This document shows positions 23,104 through 32,143 of a stretch of DNA of 39,299 nucleotides, piece by piece. The stretch spans positions 1 through 39,299 of the forward strand of contig JAYENW010000013.1 in the NCBI GenBank assembly GCA_034722275.1. Direction: 5' to 3'. The translations under genes and the position numbers were made by a program. Origin of the DNA: M55B177 sp034722275 (GTDB taxonomy: Bacteria > Chloroflexota > Dehalococcoidia > GIF9 > AB-539-J10). Within the stretch, counting starts at the first letter, position 1; each line of letters begins with the position of its first letter. Below the pieces are notes generated by a model. That model ran no database searches and was not told the DNA's origin. It saw only the letters and a list, made by a program, of their open reading frames with translations.

Positions 23104-24498
23104 TTGCCTTTATTCTCCTCAAAAGCTACAATAATTGCCGTGCGCGACCAAATCAGTGATGTCTTGAAGGGGCACAATGCTGATTATGTTGAAATCCGCT
23201 TTGAAGAAAGCCAGGCAACCCATCTTGCATACCGCGGCGAGAGGCTAGAAGAGATCGGGCGGACCCGTAACTCTGGTGGTAATGTCAGAGCATTGGTCAA
23301 AGGTAGCTGGGGATTTGTCAGCTTCGACTGCCTGGAGAAGTTAAAGGATGAGGTGGCTCTGGCGGTGGAGGAAGCTAGGCTGGCCAATGGTGAGGAATTC
23401 AAATTTTTACCTGCTGGTCCTGTGCTGGATACAGTGAGAGTGGTGTCCCCAAAAGATGCAGCAAGTGTGTCATTGGCGACAAAGAAGCAACTTCTTGATG
23501 AATACGATGATATTATCTTGAGCAGCCCCAAAATTCAAAGTTCTAATGTTACTTATCGCGATATCACTCGCAAAGTGGTCTTTGCTAACTCTGAAGGCAG
23601 CTATATAGAACAGGCCAAGCCTGATCTCACCTTGCGGCTCGCGGCCATCGCCCGGGATAACAATGAAATTCAGCAGGCGGGATTCTCCCTGGGGAGTCGA
23701 GGCGATTTTTGTGCCGTAGAAGGCTTGCAGAAACAGGTGAAGGGAATAGCAAGGCGCGCTGCGGCGCTCCTCACTGCTCCCCAGGCGAAAGGGGGTGAAT
23801 ACACCATAATCTTAGACCCAATTTTGGCCGGGGTTTTTGCTCATGAAGCCTTTGGTCATTTATCTGAGGCGGATTTCGTATATCAAAACGAACAAATGCG
23901 CAAGATTATGGTTTTGGGCCGAAGATTTGGGGGGAAGCAGCTCAATATTGTCGATGATGCCACCATTTCTAACTTGAGGGGGAGTTACAAATATGATGAT
24001 GAAGGAACACCGTCTTCAAAAAACTATCTCATCCAGGAGGGAGTTCTGGTGGGCAGGCTTCATTCTCGCGAGACAGCAGGCCGTATGGGAGAAAAAGCTA
24101 CAGGGAATGCCCGTGCTTTGAGCTATCTCTTCCCTCCAATAGTGCGCATGAGCAACACTTTTATTGAATCTGGCCATTCATCTTTTGAGGAGATGCTTGG
24201 CGAAATCAAAGAAGGTATTTACGTCAAGGATTGGTATGGAGGAACGACCAGCCTGGAGATGTTCACTTTTTCCGCCGGGGAAGCATATATGATTCGCAAC
24301 GGGAAACTAGCGGAGCTGTTGCGTCCCGTGGTGTTAAGCGGTAACGTTTTTGTTACCTTAAAAAATATCGATGCCATTGGCGGTGACCTGCGCATGAATC
24401 AGGGGGGCGGTTGTGGTAAAGGGGGGCAATCTCCTTTGCCTGTCTCCAATGGTAGCCCACATATACGCATTCGCCGCTGTGTAGTAGGGGGAAGATAA
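23104..24498 (+). CDS. tldD: TldD-family metallopeptidase
   Basis: A 464-residue member of the TldD/PmbA family, which works as a heterodimer to degrade or trim small peptides. The metal motif HEAFGH is at residues 247-252, the HExxxH form specific to TldD. The C-terminal glycine-rich block has GGGCGKGGQSPLPV and ends VVGG. The TTG start at 23104 is supported by GAGG seven bases upstream; a GTG at 23140 is the alternative. The partner pmbA follows at once. Confidence 0.93.
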   Translation: MPLFSSKATIIAVRDQISDVLKGHNADYVEIRFEESQATHLAYRGERLEEIGRTRNSGGNVRALVKGSWGFVSFDCLEKLKDEVALAVEEARLANGEEFKFLPAGPVLDTVRVVSPKDAASVSLATKKQLLDEYDDIILSSPKIQSSNVTYRDITRKVVFANSEGSYIEQAKPDLTLRLAAIARDNNEIQQAGFSLGSRGDFCAVEGLQKQVKGIARRAAALLTAPQAKGGEYTIILDPILAGVFAHEAFGHLSEADFVYQNEQMRKIMVLGRRFGGKQLNIVDDATISNLRGSYKYDDEGTPSSKNYLIQEGVLVGRLHSRETAGRMGEKATGNARALSYLFPPIVRMSNTFIESGHSSFEEMLGEIKEGIYVKDWYGGTTSLEMFTFSAGEAYMIRNGKLAELLRPVVLSGNVFVTLKNIDAIGGDLRMNQGGGCGKGGQSPLPVSNGSPHIRIRRCVVGGR

Positions 24499-24545
24499 AT
24501 TGATAAGCACAAAAATCTTAACACTTCTAGGGATTGGAATTTAAG

Positions 24546-25868
24546 ATGGAAAGTCTTTTGCCAGAAGAGGTTCTTCACTCTGCTAAGAAAGTGACTGATG
24601 AAGCTGAGGTTTTTCAGATTTCTTCTCGGGAGACACCGATTCACTTTGAAGCCAATCGATTGAAGCAGATTCAAACTAAAGAAAGCACCAGTATTGCCTT
24701 GCGAATTTTCCGGGAAGGCAAGATTGGTTTTGCCCAGGCTAGTGGTGGTGATGGTGCCGCATCCTTAATCGATATGGCTGTGGAAACAGCGCAGCTTGGT
24801 TCTGTGGCGAAATTTCAATTTCCTTCCCTTATGAGCTATCCTGAAGTGAGCATATTTGACCCTCAGGTGGAGAAAGTGACTATGGAAGAGATGGTGAAGA
24901 TGGGTGAGGAGCTTATAGACGAACTTACCCAGCACACTTCTGATATTCTCTGTGATGTGGGAGTGACCAAGGGAACGGCCTCGGTGCATATTCTCAATTC
25001 TCAGGGCGGCGCGGCAAGCTATAATAAAAGCTTCTTCAGCTTCAGTTTGGAAGGTGTGCTCATTCGGAACGAAGACATGCTCTTTGTTGCTGATAGCGAA
25101 GGCTCATGCTGTTTACCTGTCAGCGTTGACCGTCTGGCAGGCGATATAATAAGGCAACTGGAGTGGGCTCGCGAGAAAGCTGCTGTGCCTACCAGGCTGC
25201 TGCCGGTGGTATTTACCCCCAGTGGTGTAGCCAGTGCCTTTTTGAGCCCATTGGCCCTGGCTTTTAATGGCAAGACAATCCTTGAAGGAGCCTCTCCCTT
25301 GAAAGGGAAGTTGGGAAAGCAGCTTTTTGACTCTAACTTCTCCATGTGGGATGATGCCACGATAAATTACAGCCTGGGAAGCTGTCCCTGTGATGATGAA
25401 GGAGTAGGGAGCCGGCGGTTGCCTCTCATTTCTGGGGGAGGGATATCCAATTTCCTGTATGATTTACAAACGGCGGCGTTGGCTGGCACGCAAAGCACAG
25501 GGCATGGCAGGCGAGTGGCTGGTGGCTTTCCCAAGCCGGGGGTAAGCTCACTTATTATAGGTGAGGGAGATGTTTCTTTCGAAAGCATGATAGCAGATAT
25601 CAAAGAAGGCTTGATTGTAGAGCAGCTCATTGGTGCTGAACAGGGTAATCTCTTAAGCGGTGACTTTGGCGGCAATGTCTTATTGGGATATAAGGTAGAG
25701 AATGGTAAAATAGTGGGAAGAGTGAAAGATACCATGATTTCGGGTAATGTCTATCGAGTCTTAAAAGAACTTCTGGGTATAGGTGACAAAAGGCGGTGGG
25801 TTGAAGGAATCCTGTATACCCCACATTTATATTGTCTTGGCGTATCGGTAGCAGCCAAATGCAGATAA
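24546..25868 (+). CDS. pmbA: PmbA/TldE-family protein, partner of TldD
   Basis: A 440-residue protein of the same superfamily as its upstream neighbour but without the HExxxH metal site, as expected of the PmbA/TldE subunit. Family-like segments include FQISSRETPIHFEANRLKQI near the start, and ISNFLYDLQTAALAGTQSTGHGRR and SGNVYRVLKEL towards the end. The ATG at 24546 is preferred to a TTG at 24534 because its spacing from upstream G-rich sequence is better. Gene order tldD-pmbA implies a stoichiometric complex. Confidence 0.9.
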   Translation: MESLLPEEVLHSAKKVTDEAEVFQISSRETPIHFEANRLKQIQTKESTSIALRIFREGKIGFAQASGGDGAASLIDMAVETAQLGSVAKFQFPSLMSYPEVSIFDPQVEKVTMEEMVKMGEELIDELTQHTSDILCDVGVTKGTASVHILNSQGGAASYNKSFFSFSLEGVLIRNEDMLFVADSEGSCCLPVSVDRLAGDIIRQLEWAREKAAVPTRLLPVVFTPSGVASAFLSPLALAFNGKTILEGASPLKGKLGKQLFDSNFSMWDDATINYSLGSCPCDDEGVGSRRLPLISGGGISNFLYDLQTAALAGTQSTGHGRRVAGGFPKPGVSSLIIGEGDVSFESMIADIKEGLIVEQLIGAEQGNLLSGDFGGNVLLGYKVENGKIVGRVKDTMISGNVYRVLKELLGIGDKRRWVEGILYTPHLYCLGVSVAAKCR

Positions 25869-25880
25869 GAATCATCGAGT

Positions 25881-26663
25881 ATGCGAGCAATTTTAAAGCT
25901 TCACAAGCACCCTAGAGCAAAAACCTGTTTTATGCTTGCTTCTTGGCCAGGCATTGGCAATGTTTCTTTGATAGCGGCTAAATATCTGGTGGAAAAGCTG
26001 AATGCTGCGGAGATAGGAGAGATTTATGCCCCGGCTTTCTTTGAACCCATGGGGGTTACTGTAAGAGATAATATAGCTGAGGCGCCTCACTTCCCCGAAA
26101 ATAAGTTTTATTACTGGCAGGATGCTCAAGGCGAAAAAGGGATGGTGTTGTTTATTGGTGAGGAGCAGCCCAATTCCAAAGGGCACGAGCTGGTTAACTA
26201 TGTTTTGGATGTGGCACAAAAGCTCGAAGTTGCCAAGATATATAGCTGTGCTGCTGCGGTGACCCATGTTCATCACAGTGAAGAACCCAAAGTCTGGGGG
26301 GCAGCCACGGGAAGTGAGCTGATTAGCGAGTTAAAAGCGCATAAAGTTATTCTCAGAGGGAATCTTCGCATCGCTGGGTTGAACGGATTGATATTGGGGA
26401 TGGCCAGAGAGAGAGGCTTAGAAGGTGCTTGCTTGTTGGGTGAAGTCCCTTCTTATGCTGTTCAGATAGCGAATCCCAAGGCTTCCCTGGCTGTGCTCAA
26501 GGTCCTCGCTGAAATGCTTGAGATCGAGGTTGATTTAAGTAACCTTGCACAGCTCGCTGAGAAGACCACTGCTGAGGTGGATAGGATAGCTAAGCAAGCT
26601 ACTGCCGAGTTTATTGACCAGTTCACCGAGCCTATCTGGGAGCAAGATGAGGAAGAGGAATGA
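25881..26663 (+). CDS. PAC2-family protein (proteasome assembly chaperone-like)
   Basis: A 260-residue protein of the PAC2 family, named after eukaryotic proteasome chaperones and common in archaea and actinobacteria. It has ASWPGIGNVSLIAAKYLVEKL near the start and RIAGLNGLILGMARERGLEGACLLGEVPSY in the middle. The acidic C-terminal tail is EPIWEQDEEEE. No proteasome gene is visible here. Its position 13 bases after pmbA hints at a shared peptide or protein quality role, which is inference only. Confidence 0.85.
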   Translation: MRAILKLHKHPRAKTCFMLASWPGIGNVSLIAAKYLVEKLNAAEIGEIYAPAFFEPMGVTVRDNIAEAPHFPENKFYYWQDAQGEKGMVLFIGEEQPNSKGHELVNYVLDVAQKLEVAKIYSCAAAVTHVHHSEEPKVWGAATGSELISELKAHKVILRGNLRIAGLNGLILGMARERGLEGACLLGEVPSYAVQIANPKASLAVLKVLAEMLEIEVDLSNLAQLAEKTTAEVDRIAKQATAEFIDQFTEPIWEQDEEEE

Positions 26664-26778
26664 ATTTGAGAACAGTTTAGCTGAAGTGAGTGGTTCAGGG
26701 AGCAATCCACTGGTGCTGATTCTCAAGGAGATTTGGCCTCTTTGATATCTGGGGGGGGGTATGCTACTATCAAGCTAG

Positions 26779-27375
26779 ATGTCTGCTCTGGCTGAACTTT
26801 ATCGTGAAATTGAAAATTGTCAGGACTGTGCCCTGGCACGGTCGCGTATCAAAGTGGTGCCTGGTGAGGGAGCGGAAGATGCTGATTTGTTTTTTATTGG
26901 GGAAGCCCCCGGATGGCATGAAGATCAGCAAGGTCGCCCTTTTGTGGGGCCAGCAGGGCAGTTTTTGGAAAGGCTGTTAGCTTCAATTGGCTTGCGACGG
27001 GAACAGGTTTATATTAGCAATGTAATCAAGTGTCGCCCCCCCCAAAATCGCGACCCTCTCCCAGCGGAGATAGAAGTTTGCCGCAAATGGCTTGATCAAC
27101 AGATAGAGTTAATTCGCCCCAGGATGATTGTTACCCTGGGTCGTTATTCCCTCGCCAGATATTTCCCTCATGAGAGCATAAGTAAGGTTCACGGGAAGGC
27201 GCGAAAGATGGGTGATGTTATCTATTATCCCATGTATCATCCAGCAGCTGCCCTTCACCAGGGCAATCTGAGTCACATTATCGAAGCGGACACGCTCAAA
27301 ATCCCCGAAATACTGGCTCAAGCTGAAGGAGTGAGCGAAGTTGACTCTGAATCCAGGCAGTTGAATTTGTTTTAA
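26779..27375 (+). CDS. Family-4 (iron-sulfur) uracil-DNA glycosylase
   Basis: A 198-residue DNA repair enzyme that removes uracil from DNA. The 4Fe-4S ligands appear as Cys14, Cys17, Cys85 and Cys101. The active site is FIGEAPGWHED followed by GRPFVGPAGQFL, and MYHPAAAL is the second motif. This matches the thermostable family-4 enzymes. No clear ribosome-binding site precedes the ATG. A TAG stop touches that ATG, from a short frame starting at 26761 just after a G9 run. It lies in the operon between PAC2 and RNase J. Confidence 0.93.
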   Translation: MSALAELYREIENCQDCALARSRIKVVPGEGAEDADLFFIGEAPGWHEDQQGRPFVGPAGQFLERLLASIGLRREQVYISNVIKCRPPQNRDPLPAEIEVCRKWLDQQIELIRPRMIVTLGRYSLARYFPHESISKVHGKARKMGDVIYYPMYHPAAALHQGNLSHIIEADTLKIPEILAQAEGVSEVDSESRQLNLF

Positions 27376-27383
27376 GGGGAGCT

Positions 27384-29045
27384 ATGAAAACCAATAAGTT
27401 AAGGATAGTTCCTTTGGGAGGTTTGGGTGAAATTGGGAAGAACATGACTGCCCTGGAATACGGCAATGACATCATCATTATTGATGCCGGGCTCATGTTT
27501 CCTAATGAAGAAATGCCGGGGATTGACTTCGTTATTCCTGATATCAGCTATCTCTTGCAAAGGCAGCAAAAAATTAAGGGGATAGTTATCACCCATGGAC
27601 ATGAGGATCACATCGGCGCCTTGCCTTATATTTTATCTCGCCTTTCTGTGCCCGTTTACGCTACTAAATTCACTCGTGAATTAATTGCTGTGAAACTCAA
27701 GCAGCGAGGGATGAAAACTGAGACGGAATTGCACACAGTTCCCTCAGATGGCAGAGTCATTTTGGGCAATTTTGTTGTCAAAGTTTTCTCCGTTTGCCAT
27801 AGTATCCCTGATTCTGTAGGGCTGGTGATAGAAACGCCTCTGGGCGTTATAGTGCACAGTGGTGATTTCAAATTTGACTGTACCCCTATTGTGGGAGCGA
27901 CTACTGATCTGAACCGACTGGCTTGGGCTGGGGGTAAGGGGATTTTGCTTCTCCTTTCCGATTCCACTTATGCTGAACTCCCGGGTTACACTCCTTCTGA
28001 AATGATGGTCACGAAGACTTTGGATAATATCATGGCTGGAGCTTCGGGCAGGGTAATCGTTACCACTTTCGCTTCTCTCATCTCTCGTATTCAACAGGTG
28101 ATTGATGTTGCTGCCAAATATAATCGCCGCGTGGCTATCATAGGACGAAGCATGAAGGAACTGGCGCAAGTGGCACTGAAAACGGGGTATCTTCATATTC
28201 CTTCAGGCGTCCTCTGTCGCTTTGATGAGCTTAAGAATTTACCCCACAATCAGGTTGCTCTCTTGACTACAGGGAGTCAGGGTGAGCCGACATCCGCTCT
28301 GGTGCGCATAGCCAATCGGGACCGCCGCAGTCAGGTTCGGATTGTTCCCGGTGATACGGTGGTTATGTCGGCAACGCCCATTCCTGGAAACGGAATGCTG
28401 GTCAATAGAACTATTGATGCGCTCTTTCGGCAGGGCGCTCAAGTAATTTATGATAAACTGGCTCAGGTCCACGTTCATGGCCATGGCAGTCAGGAGGAAT
28501 TGAAACTTTTACTTCGCTTGGTTAAGCCCAAGTTCTTTATCCCTATTCATGGGGAATATCGGCACTTGAGTTTACATGCCAGCCTGGCTCAGAGTGTAGG
28601 TATACCCCAGGATAACATTTTTATTCTGGAGGATGGGGACATACTCGAGTTGGGGAAGGAGAATGGCAGGGTTGTGGGCAAGGCCCCGGTGGGAGATATT
28701 TATGTCGATGGCAAGGTGACGGGCAGGATGGATAGTTCCCTTCTTCGGGCGCGCGGGTTACTTTCACAGGAAGGAGTCGTGGTGGTAACTGCTGTTATTG
28801 ATGCTGAAAATGATAAGCTGATAGGCAGACCCGGCATCATCATGCGGGGTTTTATTGCCTCTCGAGAGAGCCAGATATTGATTGAGAAGGGACAAGATGT
28901 TGTGGTGTCTGTTCTAGAGCACAGTGGTAAGCTTTCTCGGGAGCCTGGTTTTGTTGATACTGTGGTAAGCAATGCCTTGACCACATTCTTTGATAAGGAG
29001 ATCCATCGCCATCCCGTCATTATTCCTGTTGTTACCAGTGTGTAG
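27384..29045 (+). CDS. rnj: Ribonuclease J
   Basis: A 553-residue RNase of the metallo-beta-lactamase/beta-CASP group, with endo- and 5'-exonuclease activity in RNA decay and processing. The zinc motif HGHEDH is at 71-76. Further ligands are in VIVHSGDFKFD and LLSDSTYAELPG. The beta-CASP region includes VIVTTFASLISRIQQV, and PIHGEYRHL is near the C-terminal part. AAGGGGAG precedes the ATG. Transcription continues into ftsK, five bases on. Confidence 0.95.
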   Translation: MKTNKLRIVPLGGLGEIGKNMTALEYGNDIIIIDAGLMFPNEEMPGIDFVIPDISYLLQRQQKIKGIVITHGHEDHIGALPYILSRLSVPVYATKFTRELIAVKLKQRGMKTETELHTVPSDGRVILGNFVVKVFSVCHSIPDSVGLVIETPLGVIVHSGDFKFDCTPIVGATTDLNRLAWAGGKGILLLLSDSTYAELPGYTPSEMMVTKTLDNIMAGASGRVIVTTFASLISRIQQVIDVAAKYNRRVAIIGRSMKELAQVALKTGYLHIPSGVLCRFDELKNLPHNQVALLTTGSQGEPTSALVRIANRDRRSQVRIVPGDTVVMSATPIPGNGMLVNRTIDALFRQGAQVIYDKLAQVHVHGHGSQEELKLLLRLVKPKFFIPIHGEYRHLSLHASLAQSVGIPQDNIFILEDGDILELGKENGRVVGKAPVGDIYVDGKVTGRMDSSLLRARGLLSQEGVVVVTAVIDAENDKLIGRPGIIMRGFIASRESQILIEKGQDVVVSVLEHSGKLSREPGFVDTVVSNALTTFFDKEIHRHPVIIPVVTSV

Positions 29046-29050
29046 TTATT

Positions 29051-31252
29051 ATGGCTAAGGGAAAAGGTCGCAGGTCATCTACCCCAAAACAAAGGGAGGC
29101 CAGGAGTAAATCGTCATGGAGGCGCTTTTTCAGCTTCCTCGCCTTGCCAGTGATACGAAGGCTGATACTGATAGTTGTTATTGTGGTGCTATTGAGTTAT
29201 TTCTCCACTAAGTACCAGGCGCATCTTCTTGTCTGGAGCGCGGATATGCTAGCGCTATTTGGCTTTGGCTTGGTGATAATGGCTATTGCCCTGCTCCTCT
29301 TGATCTTGGTAGTGTGGCGAGGGCACTTCTCCAGGGTGGCAAGGCATTGGAATCGAGTTCTGGGAGGGATTGTTCTCGCTTTAGCTTTGTGGGGAATCCT
29401 TTCTTTCTTCGTTGCTGCAAGAGGTATTCTATACTATGCTACGCTGGGAGGCAGGTTTGGACAAGGCATAATAGGCACAGCAGATTTCACTGGTGGGCTT
29501 CATGTTGCCGGGCTCATTCTTTTGGGAGTCGTTTTCCTGGCTCCACATAAGGTCTGGCATGCGGTGACTGGAGTGGCCAGTTTCTGCAGGCGCCGCTTTG
29601 CCGAAATTTTTCGGCCTCGCCCTAAAGTATCGCATCTCCCGGAATTTCATCCTGAAGTTCCCCCCTCCCCTCCTCCGCAAGCTATCCCTGCAGAGATGGC
29701 CTCCGATATCAGCACTCCTGAAGTAGAGGCCAGGCCTGTGACAACCTCTGAAGTGCGGAGATTGTTGGGGCAACATGGTCCCATTCTTACCCCGGGCGGC
29801 TGGCAGCTCCCGCCCATTGAGATTCTGGATAAGGTGACCGAAGTGGAGCTAAATAGGGATGACATTGAGAAGAGAGCTCATATGATTGAGGAAGCCTTGG
29901 CCAGTTATGGAGTGGAAGCTAAGGTTGTGCAGATAAATATGGGTCCCACGGTAACACAGTTTGGTGTTGAGCCCGGTTGGGATCGCAAATATAGGGAGAT
30001 AAAAGAGAGGGGCAGAGATGGCATTATGCAGATTCGCCAAGAAGAAGTATCAAAAACAAGAATAAGAGTGGATCGTATTACTTCACTGGCCAGTGATTTG
30101 GCTTTAGCTTTGGCTGCTCCCAGTATCAGAATCGAAGCTCCTGTGCCGGGGAAATCGCTGGTGGGCATTGAAATTCCCAATGCTGTATTTGGGTCGGTGA
30201 GCCTGCGCAATGTTATTGAGAGTGCCTCCTTCCAGAAGGTTAAAGCGAGATCGAAGCTGGCCATGGCGCTGGGTAAAGGTGCTGGGGGTGAGACGGTGGC
30301 GGCAGACTTGGCCCGGATGCCTCATTTGCTTATTGCCGGGGCTACCGGCAGCGGCAAAACGGTTTGTCTCAATTCCGTTATTTGCTGTTTATTGCTGCAC
30401 AACAGTCCCGATGATGTCCAGTTTATTATGGTTGATCCCAAGAGGGTGGAGCTAGTCGTTTTCGATAGCCTGCCCCACTTAGTTGCCCCGGTGGTGGTGG
30501 ATACCGATAAGGCGGTAAAGGCACTGCGCTGGCTTAATCATGAGATGGACAGCCGCTACCACCAGTTTGCCCAGGCCGGCGTGCGTAACATTGAGGGCTA
30601 TAATAAGGAGCTGCCACCGGGGGAAGGGATGTCCTACCTGGTGCTCATCATTGATGAGTTGGCTGATTTGATGATGGTTGCCTTTGATGAGGTGGAGCAT
30701 ACCCTTTGCCGCTTGGCGCAATTGGCTCGAGCCACAGGTATTCATATTGTTGTTGCTACGCAACGTCCTTCGGTAGACGTAGTTACCGGACTGATAAAAG
30801 CCAACTTTCCCACGCGCATCAGCTTTGCTGTCACCTCTCAAGTAGATTCGCGTACCATTTTAGATATGGTGGGTGCGGAGAAATTATTGGGCAGGGGTGA
30901 TATGCTTTTTATGCCCACTGAGGCTGCCAAGCCCAAACGCCTTCAGGGGACTTTCGTGTCTGATAATGAAATCGAGAAGCTGGTGTATTTCTGGGGTAAT
31001 CAACAGAGGACAGGGATAAGGAGTGTAAATTTTGATGATGTTACCGATATCGCTCCTTCAGGGCAGAAGATAGCACCATTGCCTGATCCACTTCTGGAAG
31101 AAGCAAAACATCTCGCCAGCGAGCATAAGCATATTTCCACTTCCTTCCTACAACGTCGCCTTCGTATTGGCTATCCCAGAGCTGCTCGCCTCATGGAGTC
31201 ATTGCAAGAAGCTGGACTGGTGGAAACTACTCAACCCAGAGAAGGAAAGTAA
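29051..31252 (+). CDS. ftsK: FtsK/SpoIIIE-type DNA translocase
   Basis: A 733-residue membrane-anchored DNA pump for chromosome segregation at division. Four hydrophobic segments occur at about 33-50, 64-88, 104-122 and 150-164. A proline-rich linker of about 50 residues follows. The motor has Walker A GATGSGKT (430-437) and Walker B LVLIIDELADLMM. The C-terminal winged-helix gamma domain (HISTSFLQRRLRIGYPRAARLM) should read polar DNA sequences. An insert of roughly 30 residues at about 312-340, after the GPTVTQF strand, is unlike FtsK of model bacteria. It is the last gene of the plus-strand run. Confidence 0.95.
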   Translation: MAKGKGRRSSTPKQREARSKSSWRRFFSFLALPVIRRLILIVVIVVLLSYFSTKYQAHLLVWSADMLALFGFGLVIMAIALLLLILVVWRGHFSRVARHWNRVLGGIVLALALWGILSFFVAARGILYYATLGGRFGQGIIGTADFTGGLHVAGLILLGVVFLAPHKVWHAVTGVASFCRRRFAEIFRPRPKVSHLPEFHPEVPPSPPPQAIPAEMASDISTPEVEARPVTTSEVRRLLGQHGPILTPGGWQLPPIEILDKVTEVELNRDDIEKRAHMIEEALASYGVEAKVVQINMGPTVTQFGVEPGWDRKYREIKERGRDGIMQIRQEEVSKTRIRVDRITSLASDLALALAAPSIRIEAPVPGKSLVGIEIPNAVFGSVSLRNVIESASFQKVKARSKLAMALGKGAGGETVAADLARMPHLLIAGATGSGKTVCLNSVICCLLLHNSPDDVQFIMVDPKRVELVVFDSLPHLVAPVVVDTDKAVKALRWLNHEMDSRYHQFAQAGVRNIEGYNKELPPGEGMSYLVLIIDELADLMMVAFDEVEHTLCRLAQLARATGIHIVVATQRPSVDVVTGLIKANFPTRISFAVTSQVDSRTILDMVGAEKLLGRGDMLFMPTEAAKPKRLQGTFVSDNEIEKLVYFWGNQQRTGIRSVNFDDVTDIAPSGQKIAPLPDPLLEEAKHLASEHKHISTSFLQRRLRIGYPRAARLMESLQEAGLVETTQPREGK

Positions 31253-31277
31253 AGTTTTTAGGGGGCGGAGTTAAGTT

Positions 31278-32141
31278 TTATTGAAGGAGATGGTTCAGAT
31301 AACTCCTCAGATGTGGTCCCATTTGGGGATGCTTCAAGGCAAGTGTTAGCGTAGCTTGTATCCAGCCTGGAATGGTGCCCGAATCGTAGTATTCCCCTTG
31401 AATTTCATAACTATATATGTGTTGTCTTGTGAGGAGACGCCTTAAGGCATCAGTCAGTTGAATCTCCCCGCCTACGCCTGAAGGAGTAGATGCTAACTCC
31501 TCGAAGATTTGGTGTGTAAGCACATATCTGCCCATTACAGCAAGATTCGAAGGAGATCGCTCTGGTTTTGGCTTCTCTACAAGGTCAACGACCTGGTAGA
31601 TATTTTCTTTTATTTTCTTGGGTGTAATCACCCCATATCTTTCTATCTCATCTTTGCCTACTTGCTTCACGGCAATAACGCTGCCCTGATATTCTTGGAA
31701 AATGTGGAGCATATTCTGAAGCGCCAGCTCCCTTTCTTCAAAGAGGTCATCGGGAAGGATTAAGGCAAATGGCTCTTCGCCCACTACTGCTCTGGCAGAG
31801 AGCACGGCATCGCCCAGTCCGCGTTGTTCTTTTTGGTGAACGAAGCAGATGTTGGCCAGGTCAGGGAGATGACATATTTTCTCCAGCAAGTCATTTTTGC
31901 CTTTTTGTTGCAAAACATGCTCCAGCTCCGCATTTTTGCCAAAGTAGTCTTCCAGGGCTACTTTCTCTGGGCTGGTTACCATGATTACCAGTTCCATGCC
32001 ACAATCGACAGCTTCCTCTACGGCATATTGAATAACTGGCTTGTCTACCAGAGGCAGCATCTCTTTAGGCACAGATTTGGTGAAGGGGAGGAACCTCGTG
32101 CCCCTGCCAGCAGCAACAATGACGGCTTTGCGTACTTTCAT
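31278..32141 (-). CDS. galU: UTP-glucose-1-phosphate uridylyltransferase
   Basis: A 287-residue enzyme that makes UDP-glucose. It opens with the nucleotidyltransferase motif AAGRGTRFLPFTKSVPKEMLP. FALILPDDLFEE carries the metal-binding Asp region, and VVDLVEKPKPERSPS and GRYVLTHQIF follow, as in GalU. The start lies two bases beyond the apgM stop on the same strand, so the two are co-transcribed and probably translationally coupled. UDP-glucose would feed cell-envelope or glycan synthesis. Confidence 0.95.
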   Translation of the reverse strand: MKVRKAVIVAAGRGTRFLPFTKSVPKEMLPLVDKPVIQYAVEEAVDCGMELVIMVTSPEKVALEDYFGKNAELEHVLQQKGKNDLLEKICHLPDLANICFVHQKEQRGLGDAVLSARAVVGEEPFALILPDDLFEERELALQNMLHIFQEYQGSVIAVKQVGKDEIERYGVITPKKIKENIYQVVDLVEKPKPERSPSNLAVMGRYVLTHQIFEELASTPSGVGGEIQLTDALRRLLTRQHIYSYEIQGEYYDSGTIPGWIQATLTLALKHPQMGPHLRSYLNHLLQ

Positions 32142-32143
32142 CT

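Noticed and set aside
26749..26760. G9 run before the uracil-DNA glycosylase gene, and a similar G9 run in hisS
   Set aside because: The first is non-coding; the second encodes a proline run in frame. Neither disrupts a gene and no phase-variation context is seen.
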